Assembly: GCA_933228895.1 (NCBI GenBank)
Contig: OW121856.1
Span: forward strand, 102,027,027-102,091,026
Direction of reading: 5' to 3'
Source: Platycnemis pennipes
Taxonomy: Eukaryota; Arthropoda; Insecta; Odonata; Platycnemididae
DNA length: 64,000 nucleotides
The position numbers and the translations under genes were made by a program. Below the pieces are notes generated by a model that saw only the letters and a list, made by a program, of their open reading frames with translations, did not search any database and was not told where the DNA came from. Shown in pieces: positions 21,205 to 30,655 of the stretch (position 1 is its first letter; the number at the start of each line of letters is the position of its first letter).

Positions 21205-21395
21205 TGATTGGACGAGGTGAATGAAATACTAGTCAATTGCACGCCCACTTTTTCGAAAGGGTTAAAAACATCAGTTTTTCGCCGCTTATAACTCGAGAAC
21301 TAATTGACGGATCGAAAAATAGGTACGTCTTTTATTTTGCAAACTCTATTAGATATGGCAATAAAAAATGTGGTAAACGACCCCATTTGGAGACC
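21205..21395 (+). repeat. repeat X copy 4, right part
   Basis: It restarts with the duplicated 87 bp (TGATTGGACGAGGTGAATGA onward, two differences from 20909-20995), then continues the X order AACTCGAGAACTAA, GACGGATCGAAAAA, ACTCTATTAGATATGGC and GTGGTAAACGACCCC. Confidence 0.85.
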
Positions 21396-21838
21396 AAGTA
21401 AAGATTGTTATTATTATGTCCCAGCGGTTAGGCGTCGTAATAGTCCAAAACCATCAAAATTCTGTGTTCAATCCAATTTGAAACACGTAGCCGGTTCCTT
21501 TACAAGGAAAATCAGGTGCTACTTTAACGAAACTTATGGCAATTTGATGAATAAAATTTATTTAAAAAAATACTTTTTAAAATACTCAATTTTATTTACG
21601 AAAAGCCCTGACAAGTTTTAACAAATTTCTTAGCGATTTTTGACCATTTAGAAATTTAAAGTAAAAAAATAAGATCCTTTTCGCATAGTAAAGATATTTT
21701 TAATATTCCCACTTGTGGTAAAAAAATTTACAATTTGATCAAATCGGTTTTATTTTTGAATGTTTAGTAGCGTAAAAAGTTTAGAAAACGGCTGAAATTT
21801 TTGTATACTATTGGAAAGGTATGATGATCGATATTGCT
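21396..21838. other. no recognised feature
   Basis: AT-rich. A 105-codon frame (21304-21621) begins in repeat X and shows no domain. Confidence 0.45.
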
Positions 21839-22033
21839 GACGTATGTACATGGTCCTGAAGAAAAATTTACCGTGTAAAAAATTGACCATGACCTCACAT
21901 ACCACAACTGACAATCAAAGAGATAAGAACTAGGCGCTAAGTCTCAGAGATACCTATCATAATTTAGACCGTGATCTTTAAGCAATCAGCAAATGATGGC
22001 TAAATGTTTTGATTAAACTATTCATAGAGTGTA
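21839..22033 (+). repeat. ~195-bp direct repeat R1
   Basis: Starts GACGTATGTACATGGTCCTG and ends ATAGAGTGTA. It is repeated as 22272-22478 with moderate divergence and one small insertion. Confidence 0.85.
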
Positions 22034-22258
22034 CGCTTTATACGATACAATTTTTTGTACAATTTCTTGTACAAACTGTTGTATGATAAAATTTTACCGT
22101 GTAAAGCGGCAAATTGTACGAACACTTGTGCGATTGTCTGAATGACTGAACGGGAAATAGAACCTGTTCTAATTCTATTCAGAAAAACACACAATTTCGT
22201 TCCGTTTATACAAGCGTTTAAACGTGAAATTGTACAAAAAATTGTATCATGTAAAGCG
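22034..22258. mobile_element. 225-bp TIR element between direct repeats
   Basis: The left arm 22034-22066 starts CGCTTTATACGATACAATTT. The right arm 22226-22258 is its reverse complement at 31 of 33 positions. The interior shows GTGTAAAGCGGC, a further copy of the terminal word. It is a MITE-like, non-coding element. Confidence 0.8.
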
Positions 22259-22271
22259 GCCTCAAGACAAT

Positions 22272-22478
22272 GATGTACGTACATGGTCCTGAAAAAAAAA
22301 TTTACCGCATAATAAATTGACCATGACCTCGCATACCACAATTGACAATAAGAGAGAAAAACACTAGGCGCTAATCCTCATGGATGCCTATCAAGAGAAA
22401 ATCATAATTTATACCGTGATCTTTAAACATACAACAAATGATGGTTAAATGTTTTGACTAAACTATTAATCGAGTGTA
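22272..22478 (+). repeat. ~205-bp direct repeat R2
   Basis: Starts GATGTACGTACATGGTCCTG and ends TCGAGTGTA, the partner of 21839-22033. Confidence 0.85.
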
Positions 22479-23690
22479 AAACAATGGATGAGAGTTCTGC
22501 AAAACTAGACGCATGAAACAAGAGAAGGATATTTCGCGGGATGCAGGGTGGTACGAACGAGAGCGGCACTGGCGGATATTTCTGCAGCCAGCATAATTGA
22601 CGCTATTTTCACCGTGGGGAACTAAACAGAGGAAACGATTTTCGCTTGGAGGTGGGAGGGATGTTTTATTCCGCAGGGTGGTGAAAGGTTATGAGGAGGG
22701 AGGATATTGCGAGTGGGGGAAAGGGATATTGAGAAAATTTCCACCCCCGCATTATCCAAAACAAATTCATCTCCATCCGACGACAACCCTCACACCACCG
22801 CCCTGGGCTTAACGATTTTTTCGCGCTCGGGGAACGCGAGGAAAAAGATATAACGTTGGCATAAACAGTGCGCAAGGCCCAGCACACACAAAATATTTTC
22901 ACAGAGGACACAATGATTTTCGACAATTACTCAAAAGCTTTGCGTTGGTGTGTGATGTTGAGATGCACGTGGGTGCACAAAATATTTGTTTTCACGCTTG
23001 AATGATTGAGAGGGGGAAAAATCCTCAGCTCTGCAGGAAAAATATGCTTTTGAAATCTCGATTCAATCACGGATTCGTCCAAGCACTGCAAGGGTATGAT
23101 AAATCCTGTTCGTTCAACCCGCGTGAGATTTTGGCATTGAAGAACGGAGTGGCAGATTATGGGATGAAATACAGGGAAACAAAACTGCGGTGTTTTAAGC
23201 TACAATTACTCAGCCCAAGAACAAAGTTCAATACATTTATGAGCAAAAATAAATCAAATTCGGATAAAAAAAAGCTTGATGGAAACTAGAAAACTGGAGG
23301 CTTATCAATGTTTGCAATACTATCACCAATTAATCGGCTTTATGGACTCAAATTTGTGCGAACTACATGAAACAATAAAACGTATATCTTACGTTGCATT
23401 TACCTTTTTCTGGAAACATTTCCCGATGGTCTTTATGAATGGTGGTAGCATTACAATTTTCTAGGAGATTATTGCTGCATCAAACCCAAACATGAACTCA
23501 ACCCTCACTATCCAAAGTGATTTTCAGGTTTATGAACCTTTTTTTAAAATTTGTGTGGTGGCAATAGTAACCATAGAGTATGCAACCATACACGTTAGAT
23601 AACATATTATATCCTTTTATTGGACGTCCTCATCTCCTCGGGGGAGGTATTTTACGACCAGCACTATTGTCTTTAGACGATTTAGCACTT
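22479..23690. other. no gene seen
   Basis: 22600-22860 is moderately GC-rich with composition-driven frames. 23002-23289 has a 95-codon frame without motifs. The LINE-E homology starts near 23720. Confidence 0.5.
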
Positions 23691-23719
23691 TACTTTCCTT
23701 ACACTACTCCTATACCTTT

Positions 23720-24890
23720 AAGACTCCTATATCTTATAGACCAAAAGAGAGTTACTATTCTTGTACTTTTTGATTTTTCAAAGGCTTTTGATTGTGTTAA
23801 TCACGATTTGTTGCTGGATAAAATGTACCAACTGGGATTTTCTATCCCAGTGATTACATGGTTCCGTTCCTACTTGTCTCAGAGAACTCAAGCAGTAAAA
23901 CGAGATGACGGCAAACTGTCTAGCTTCTCGGAAGTATCACGTGGTGTGCCTCAGGGTTCAATACTTGGTCCCCTCTTATTTTCAATTTTCATAAGAGATT
24001 TTCCACGTTCAATCTCCCACTCGAACTATCACCTCTACGCAGACGATTTACAAATTTACCTTGACTGTCATCCAACAAATATCGATAAAGCCATTAAAAA
24101 ATTAAATGAAGATGTTAATCATATCTGTGATTGGGCCAGGACGAATTTACTAAAACTTAACCCTCAAAAAACTAAAGCTATTATTATTGGTACCGCTAAG
24201 TATGTCTAAAAACTTAATTATGATAGAATACCGAAAATAAAAGTTGAAGGCATTGATATTGGCTATTCAGATATGGTAAAAAACTTAGGGGTTAATATCA
24301 ACAACACGCTAACGTGGAATGAACATGTATCCGCTATTTCCAACAAGGTATATAAAACATTAGCACAGATCAAACAATTCAAACGCCTAATGCCAATAGA
24401 GGTTCGAAAAAAATTGGTTAATACTTTGTTGGTTCCACATATGGATTATTGTTCTCTTGTGTTTTCTGACCTAACGGGTGAATTATATAAGAAGTTGCAA
24501 GCACTGCTAAATTCTATGATTAGATACATATATGATATACATATCCAGGATCATGTCACTCCTTTTTACACTAAGTTGCAGTGGTTGAAACCTCAACAGA
24601 AAACAAATTTTCAATTATCTGTGTTTGTATACAAAATTTTGTCATGTAAAACACCCGATTATCTATATGAAATGATCATACGTAACCAGAGTGAAGCTTG
24701 CAGAACAGTAAGAGCTAGAAGACGATTCAAAATTCCAAATTGCAGAACTACGGTGTACCAATTGTCAACCCTAAATTCTGCTATAAGAATATGGAATAAT
24801 ATACCGGACGACATTATTAACTGTAATACTTTAAATCAGTTCAAAATTAAAATGTATTCATATTTGTTTGAAAAATACAATTGTCATTAA
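23720..24890 (+). pseudogene. LINE-E reverse transcriptase (CR1/jockey-like), one in-frame stop
   Basis: One frame runs from the RT palm to the C-terminus. Motifs in order are TILVLFDFSKAFDCVNHDLL (first catalytic Asp), WFRSYLSQRTQAV, GVPQGSILGPLLFSIF, LYADDLQIY (YADD at 24036-24047, intact), LNPQKTKAIIIG, then a TAA at 24207-24209, and in the same frame KNLGVNINNTLTWNEHV, VYKTLAQIKQFKR, KLVNTLLVPHMDYCSLVF and a C-terminal block ending FEKYNCH, stop at 24890. The order FDFSKAFD, GVPQGS, YADD and LNP.KT is typical of CR1/jockey-type LINEs. The endonuclease and first RT blocks are absent, so it is a 5'-truncated copy. Apart from the single stop it is the least decayed coding sequence in the window, which suggests a fairly young insertion. 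The frame can be extended upstream to 23580 without RT similarity. Confidence 0.93.
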
Positions 24891-26480
24891 AATTTATTGT
24901 TATATCATATAATAATAAGACAACATTGCAATGTTACATTGAAATCTATAAATGTTATCTACTACTTAATATTATTATTCAAATCGAGGTTTTTCCTTTT
25001 CTTTATTACTGTCAAATATTTTGTAAAATTCAATATAAGGTAATCTTTAATTTTGTAAAATTGTACAATCACATCACTGACTTATTTTATTGAGTTACTT
25101 TATGCATTTATTTTGTTATTAGGTACTTCATCTTTCCGCTGTTGTTGATCTTTGAAATGGGAAATTGTGATGTCTTTTCTTGTTCTGTATCATTCTCTTT
25201 TGATTGATTATTATTATTATTATACCTTCATTGCAGCATACGTTTTATCTTTCCTCACCCATCCGAAAACTCCATTAATTTCCTTCCTATTCCCCTTTGC
25301 TCTCGTTCTTGAAATTTTACAACGGTCTTTGATATTGTCTCTGGTTATTTCCGATATCTACTAATAATTTTACCACCAACACGCCACGAATCCAAGTGTT
25401 TTGTGGCTTCCTAAGGGCCTTTCCCGAACTTCTCTTTACCCACCTGTAAAATGTCTATGTTCTCCTCTTATTTTCCCTGAGACCATGACAAACAGCACCA
25501 TAAAAGGATATGCCATAACGAACCCTTTAACAAACCCTTACTTAACATATTTAGGTTTTCCATAAGTTGACTTTAAAACCTTATGACCGGTTTCGCGGTG
25601 AAGTGATGGCTTGGAATTTCTTCCGCGTAGGTCCATATTTCTCGAAGGATAGTTTCGTCGGCTTTTTCAGGTCAAGTATACTTAGGTACCATTTTCAGGT
25701 ACATCATAAATTGGCAGAAATCACCTTAGACTTTTGTAATTACGTCATGAAAATATTTCTCCACTTTTGTTCCTTTGAACAAAATTAATATTCTTTAGCA
25801 AAATGAATCACCGATCGCAAACATAATCTGATATAAAAACCTTTTCTGATATCTAATAAAAGGAAAGATGTTCTTATGAATAATTCGTATCAATTCTATG
25901 GCAATTAAGTTTGCATCCAGAGTTTATTTTTGGATATGTTTGAAGCTTTCAAATATTCTTGGATGGCTATAAAGTGGGGAAGATGTTATGTTGACTTAGA
26001 TTCGATAATATTAAATTTCTCCCTCCTTCGATACTCACATAAAGTATTAAGATAACATAATTTCACGATGAAGAGAGCACTTCTGTGTTCATAAAGAAAA
26101 CAGTTTGAAAAAGGAGGAAGTACGTGAAATCCTTATTTTGAAATGCTGCACACTATGGGTCTGAGAGAAGAGATGACCAGGAAATCTTATAAGGCATCGA
26201 AATACGTATGTCAACTGGTATCGACACAGAATGATGGATATTGAATGAAATGATTAAATTAAAGCTGAAGAAAAAATTACTTCATGAAGGAGGAATTACC
26301 AGGAAGTTAATTATGAAAATTACCAGGAGGAACCCGGAACCCAGATATATCCTACGAATAAGGGATTTCATGGAGCATACAATACGACAAAAAGGTGTTA
26401 GGTGCATTGGACGTACCCTGAGATGTACCTACTGGATTTTTTAACGAAATCAATATTTTATAGCATAATTAGAAGGAAGA
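24891..26480. other. LINE-E 3' flank, then no recognised feature
   Basis: AT-rich DNA follows the LINE-E stop. The 3' end and any target duplication could not be placed. 25210-25230 holds a short (ATT)n run. No domain was found. Confidence 0.45.
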
Positions 26481-27120
26481 ACCCAGTGAGGAGAGCAAGT
26501 TCAAGAGTGCTAAGATCAAATGAAGAGGGATTTCGAAAGTAAGGTGCCAGTATGTCGCTTTGTGGAATCCATTAAATATCTTGGAATAAGACTGACACAT
26601 GATCTTTCCTGGGGTAAACACATACGAAACATCTTCATGAAAAGAGTGTTGGGTAAATGTGACGATCATGTACGAGAAATTAGCTACTTTTCCCTTGTTA
26701 GACCTCATTTAGAATATGCTGCAAATGTATGGGATCCCTACGAAATCGGTCTAAATAATGAACTTGAACGTGTGCAGCGAAAACGGGCAAGATTTGTAAA
26801 GGGACGGTACGATAACCTTATTAGCGCAACCAGTGTATTAAATGAATTAAAATGGAAATCATTGTCAGATCGCAGGTTGAAATTTAGACTTAATCTCTTA
26901 AACAAATTCCAAGACCATATTTTTAGTGATGATGTTAAAAATATTTTGCGAACCCCAACTTACTACGGTAGACTGGACCATAATAACAAATTTAGATAAA
27001 TTGATTGCCGAACTGAGAGATTAAATTGTTCTTTTTTCTTCGTACAATTAGGGATATGAATAACGGTAAATATATCCAATAACATTGGTAGCTTCATGTT
27101 GGTATAAGGACTTGAAGCTA
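26480..27120 (+). pseudogene. LINE-F C-terminal fragment
   Basis: The open part (26520-26999) reads SIKYLGIRLTHDLSWGKHI, KRVLGKCDDHVREISYFSLV, RPHLEYAANVWDPYEIGLNN, ELERVQRKRARFVKGRYDNL, LNELKWKSLSDRRLKFRLNL and RTPTYYGRLDHNNKFR. The RPHLEYA..VWDP, ELE.VQR.. ARFV and W.SL..RR motifs are the region downstream of the RT in CR1/jockey-like LINEs. A stop is followed by decayed continuation (IDCRTERLNCSFF). The RT is absent, so it is 5'-truncated. A related but different fragment lies at 59398-59650 on the minus strand. Confidence 0.88.
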
Positions 27121-27194
27121 ACCTAACTAACAGCATGTTTTTGCATGTTAGCTTAGCAATTTTTTCCTTTTTAAATAGTGAAGTTTAGAACAGT

Positions 27195-27270
27195 ATATAA
27201 ATACTAATCCTTTTTAATGCAAAATATACAGTGCATGTTTGGTGTGAATTCACCCCCTGCCACAAAAAAA
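27195..27270 (+). repeat. repeat V fragment
   Basis: TAAATACTAATCCTTTTTA, then CAGTGCATGTTTGGTGTGAA and TTCACCCCCTGCCAC, correspond to 1164-1232 inside LINE-A. Confidence 0.75.
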
Positions 27271-27559
27271 TTGCATTGAATGCACTCTTCGTGAAATAGT
27301 GCATTTTTGCCGTGAGGGGCTGACCCGAGCTTCCTTGGACGCTGAATATAGTCATAATGATAGTTTTGTGTTGGGGAAAAACTGATGCAAATATTTTTCT
27401 TTCTGCAATCTAACCCATTAGAAAAATAAAATATAAAGATAATCATGGATCTTTACTTCGGGATACAGGTATTTATAAATAGAGATGATATAGAAGTACG
27501 AATACAAATCAGAACTATATTATGTATCAGAAATATATAACTAAATTATATGAAAAATC

Positions 27560-28040
27560 GAGATCGGTCGAATACCAGATTTCTCGAATTCTAATATTAA
27601 ATCATGACTCGAAAATCTCGAACTTCAGTTACCTCGAATATTATAGTTTGCAATTGATATGCTAATTGACATTCTGCTAGTTAATTTGAAGCCTGTTGAA
27701 GTAAAAATCTACAAGTTGAAAATGTGAAAAAAAATATTCTGGCTTTAAAATTTCGAGTACCTACATAATAAAATAATTTTACTACCAATTATGGATTGTT
27801 GAACACTGACTTTTGATTAGCCTTAATACACGAGTATAAAGTGTTAAAAAAACATATTTTATCCAGTTTTGAACCAATATGATGCCATCAACTAGCCAAA
27901 TATAGCGTAATTATAATAATTATTCGATATCTCGAATATCGAATTCATCTATCATAACGGTTCGATATCTCGAATATCGAATACTTTCTAGTATTCGAGA
28001 TATTCGAGTCTTCGCGGGTAGTATTTGCGCATCTCTAATT
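27560..28040. repeat. region dense in TCGAATAT/ATATCTCGA palindromes, possible hAT-type remnant
   Basis: Repeated words TTCGATATCTCGAATATCGA (27921-27950 and 27961-27990) and AGTATTCGAGATATTCGAG form near-palindromes. The right end reads GCGGGTAGTATTTGCGCATC then TCTA, whose reverse complement begins TAGAGATGCGC. A TAGAGATG word also occurs at about 27480. This resembles short hAT-type ends, but no 8-bp duplication was found. Confidence 0.45.
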
Positions 28041-28044
28041 AAAA

Positions 28045-29025
28045 CGATTAATGGGCAACGTAAAGATTATTGTACCCGAATCCTTGAAAAGGAAAACCAC
28101 AGGATGGAAAGAGATAAGAGAAGGAACGGAGATGGAAGGGTGAATGTCGAGAAGGAAGGGTGTCGGACGGAAGAAACGTGGGGAATCAAAATTCGGAGAA
28201 AAAGGCAAAAATCAAAGCGGACGCCACATCCTCTCAACTTCGGGAGCTCTTCCGTTCATCGTAATAAAAACAACGGGAAGGGAGAGAGGGAGAGAGAAGC
28301 AGAAAAGGGGAGTGAAACTCAATTTTTCCCTCCCCCTCCGGACAAAAAAGGGGGGTGGGAGGATTTTAAAGGGGTAGGGGGTGGAGAAATAAAAAAAAAG
28401 GACAACATTCGACGCGAGGTTTGTTGATTTTTTTCCCTGTTTGATTCCGGAGGAGAGCTTTGGCTCTGGAGATACGGCATACGAAAGCTTTCCGGAGCCC
28501 AAATCAAACAAAAGAGGGAGGGAGGGAGATTGCAGACCCGGAAAAAATAAATAAGGGGAGGAACACGAACGGAGAGTACATACGGACGCGTGTACATGAG
28601 GGCAGGAGAGGTGGATGGAGACAAAAAGGGAGAAATGGAATAGGCAGGAAGGAACGCGAAAGAAGATAAAGCGAAGAAAGGATGGAGGTGTGGAGGACAT
28701 GAAAATTCCAATCAATGGAGGAATGGAAGAGCAGAGGAGATAATAGAGGGAGAAAAAGGAGGATTAATAAATAAATCACTCGATGGGCGTGGAGGAAGAA
28801 CTTAGATAAACATTAGCGTTAAGGAAAGAATAGCTTTAGACTGAGGGAACTCGATTATGGCGGATATACATGAGAGAGGTTGCATAAACAGTGTTGGAAT
28901 TTATTCGAATCCGAATACTCAAGGCATTTAGGCAAGAGGTGTGTTTTATTTCAAGCACGCGAATTGTATTTTTAAATAAAATCTTGGAAATCGCCTCATA
29001 CAACAGACATTACTTAAGCGTGGGG
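28045..29025. other. no gene seen; long purine-rich island 28090-28780
   Basis: The plus strand is A/G-dominated (AGGGAGAGAGGGAGAGAG-like), giving lysine/arginine/glutamate-rich frames on one strand and serine/proline/leucine-rich frames up to 167 codons on the other. No domain was seen. Confidence 0.6.
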
Positions 29026-29270
29026 GTCGTGGTGGCCTAGTGGGTAGAGCAATTGACCGGGGTGTCCCGGGTTCAAATCTCGGGCAAGGATATTTCTGGA
29101 CGTCCCCTACTAAAATCTTCGCGATTCGATTTCCTGCGTGTTAGATCTTCATAGTAAATCGCAGGTGGCCCAGGGAAAGGGCCCCCCCCCCCCTCCCCGC
29201 CCTGAATGTGTAAATTTCACACGCCAATGGCTTAGTAAGGGGTGAGCTCTACCCTCACGTATCAAAAACC
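29021..29270 (+). repeat. tRNA-derived SINE (family S2)
   Basis: The head is GGGGGTCGTGGTGGCCTAGT with B box CGGGTTCAAATCTCGG. The body contains CTAAAATCTTCGCGATTCGA, GGTGGCCCAGGGAAAGGGCC, a poly-C run (29182-29194), CACACGCCAATGGC and GGGTGAGCTCTACCCTCACG, ending near CAAAAACCAACC. The same body is found at 57770-58015 and, in part, at 55562-55850. Confidence 0.85.
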
Positions 29271-29500
29271 AACCTTCTGGTTGAACAAAACTTATTGAAC
29301 TTGTTGAACAACACACACTAAAGCTTTGATGTCACACGTGAAGCCTACTGAGAAACAAGGCTAATGCGCATATTATATCACGTCACCTATTCAGCCACCA
29401 ATAACCAGCCACTACGTGCTCGCATTACGTTTTAGTGTGCGAGCCGATTGAAAAAGAAAAGGTGATATTAATGGCGTGAATAGAAATAAGAAAGTCGCCA
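29271..29500. other. no recognised feature
   Basis: No motif or repeat partner seen. Confidence 0.4.
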
Positions 29501-29708
29501 ATCTGAAGATAAAAGGAGCATAAGGATGGATACGATGTTGGAATGAAATGTACTCAGAAAAAATCCTACACCACCCAGTAGAAGACTATCAATTAATCAA
29601 AAAGATCAGTAGGAAGTAAGAAGATAGATACAAGGATTGCTTACATTAAATATTGTGGTTTTAAATACGCAATCTTCCAAAATAAAATTTATCTCATTTG
29701 AATTACAA
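29501..29708 (+). repeat. repeat Y copy 2 (208 bp)
   Basis: It starts ATCTGAAGATAAAAGGAGCA and ends CATTTGAATTACAA, matching 20996-21204 end to end at roughly 94% by eye. No long direct repeats flank this copy. Confidence 0.88.
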
Positions 29709-30540
29709 ATAACACTAAAAATCATATATGGGAAAGAAAAATTTTAGAAATATTTTGCATTATTTTGAGCCATCAGATTGCAGTTAAGCGGATGCAAAGA
29801 TTGAAATGACATAACCAAACCATCTCGTACATTCTCACTAGGAAAATAGATATGTTGAGAGAATTATGACGCTTAGAATACCAAGATTGGCTGGATGCTA
29901 TGCCTAAAGTATACGCTAATTGATTTTTCGGCCATGAGCTTGAATCTATTTGCTCATTTTCCTGCTATCTGTGAGATTTTTTCGTGAAGATTGGTTGAAA
30001 TACTTACCTTGTCCATAGATATTATCAGTCACACAGCTCCTATGGTTTGGCAAAGAAAAGATTATTTTCAAACAGAAAGCGAAAGAATCTCTGATGTATT
30101 CATCTCAGCCTTTATCAACACGTCGGCTTCCTCCCTATCTTTCAGCATTGTTTTTTTCCCGTGGCTATTATTATAGGCAGACACTCAGTCACGTTAAATT
30201 ACAGAGCGCATATGAGCAGACACTGAGTGAAATGTGAAAGGTCAGGAGAGAATGTTTTTCTTGTTGCGGCAAAAAGGGATATAAAGAGCATATCCAAAAA
30301 TTCACGGAGCCTGCGTCTGACAGAATTCTGGATAAATGCTGCAGCCAACCCGTGACGTGCCATGGGATGGTTTCAGCATTTTTCGAGAATCCTGTCGGAC
30401 AGGTTTAAAATGCCAGCAAAAAGTTTTTCCCATGACCGTGATGAAGGGTAATTCTGTCGCGGGAAAAAGGGAAATTTTTCCGTCATTTCAAGGGCTGAAA
30501 TTTTCGGGATCGTCCCTCTCAAATATACCCAAAGCTTAGC
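29709..30540. other. no recognised feature
   Basis: AT-rich sequence without domain, TIR or tRNA-like block. Confidence 0.45.
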
Positions 30541-30559
30541 AAAAAAAAACTTGGGTTAC

Positions 30560-30655
30560 ATTTCGAGAAAATTCGAACCTCTGGTTTCACGTCTCGTCAG
30601 ATAAGTCTCATCATTCATCTACACCTGCATTTCACCTCGTGAACCACGGTAAGAA
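30560..30655 (-). repeat. possible tRNA-derived SINE remnant
   Basis: On the minus strand CAGAGGTTCGAATTTTCTCG gives a B-box-like T arm, preceded by about 45 bases that could be a decayed tRNA-like head. No body family match in the window. Confidence 0.28.

Noticed and set aside
28212..28715. 167-codon minus-strand protein
   Set aside because: Ser/Pro/Leu-rich translation of a purine-rich strand, with equally long overlapping frames.
29021..29100. tRNA gene
   Set aside because: Same reason; body shared with two other SINE copies in the window.
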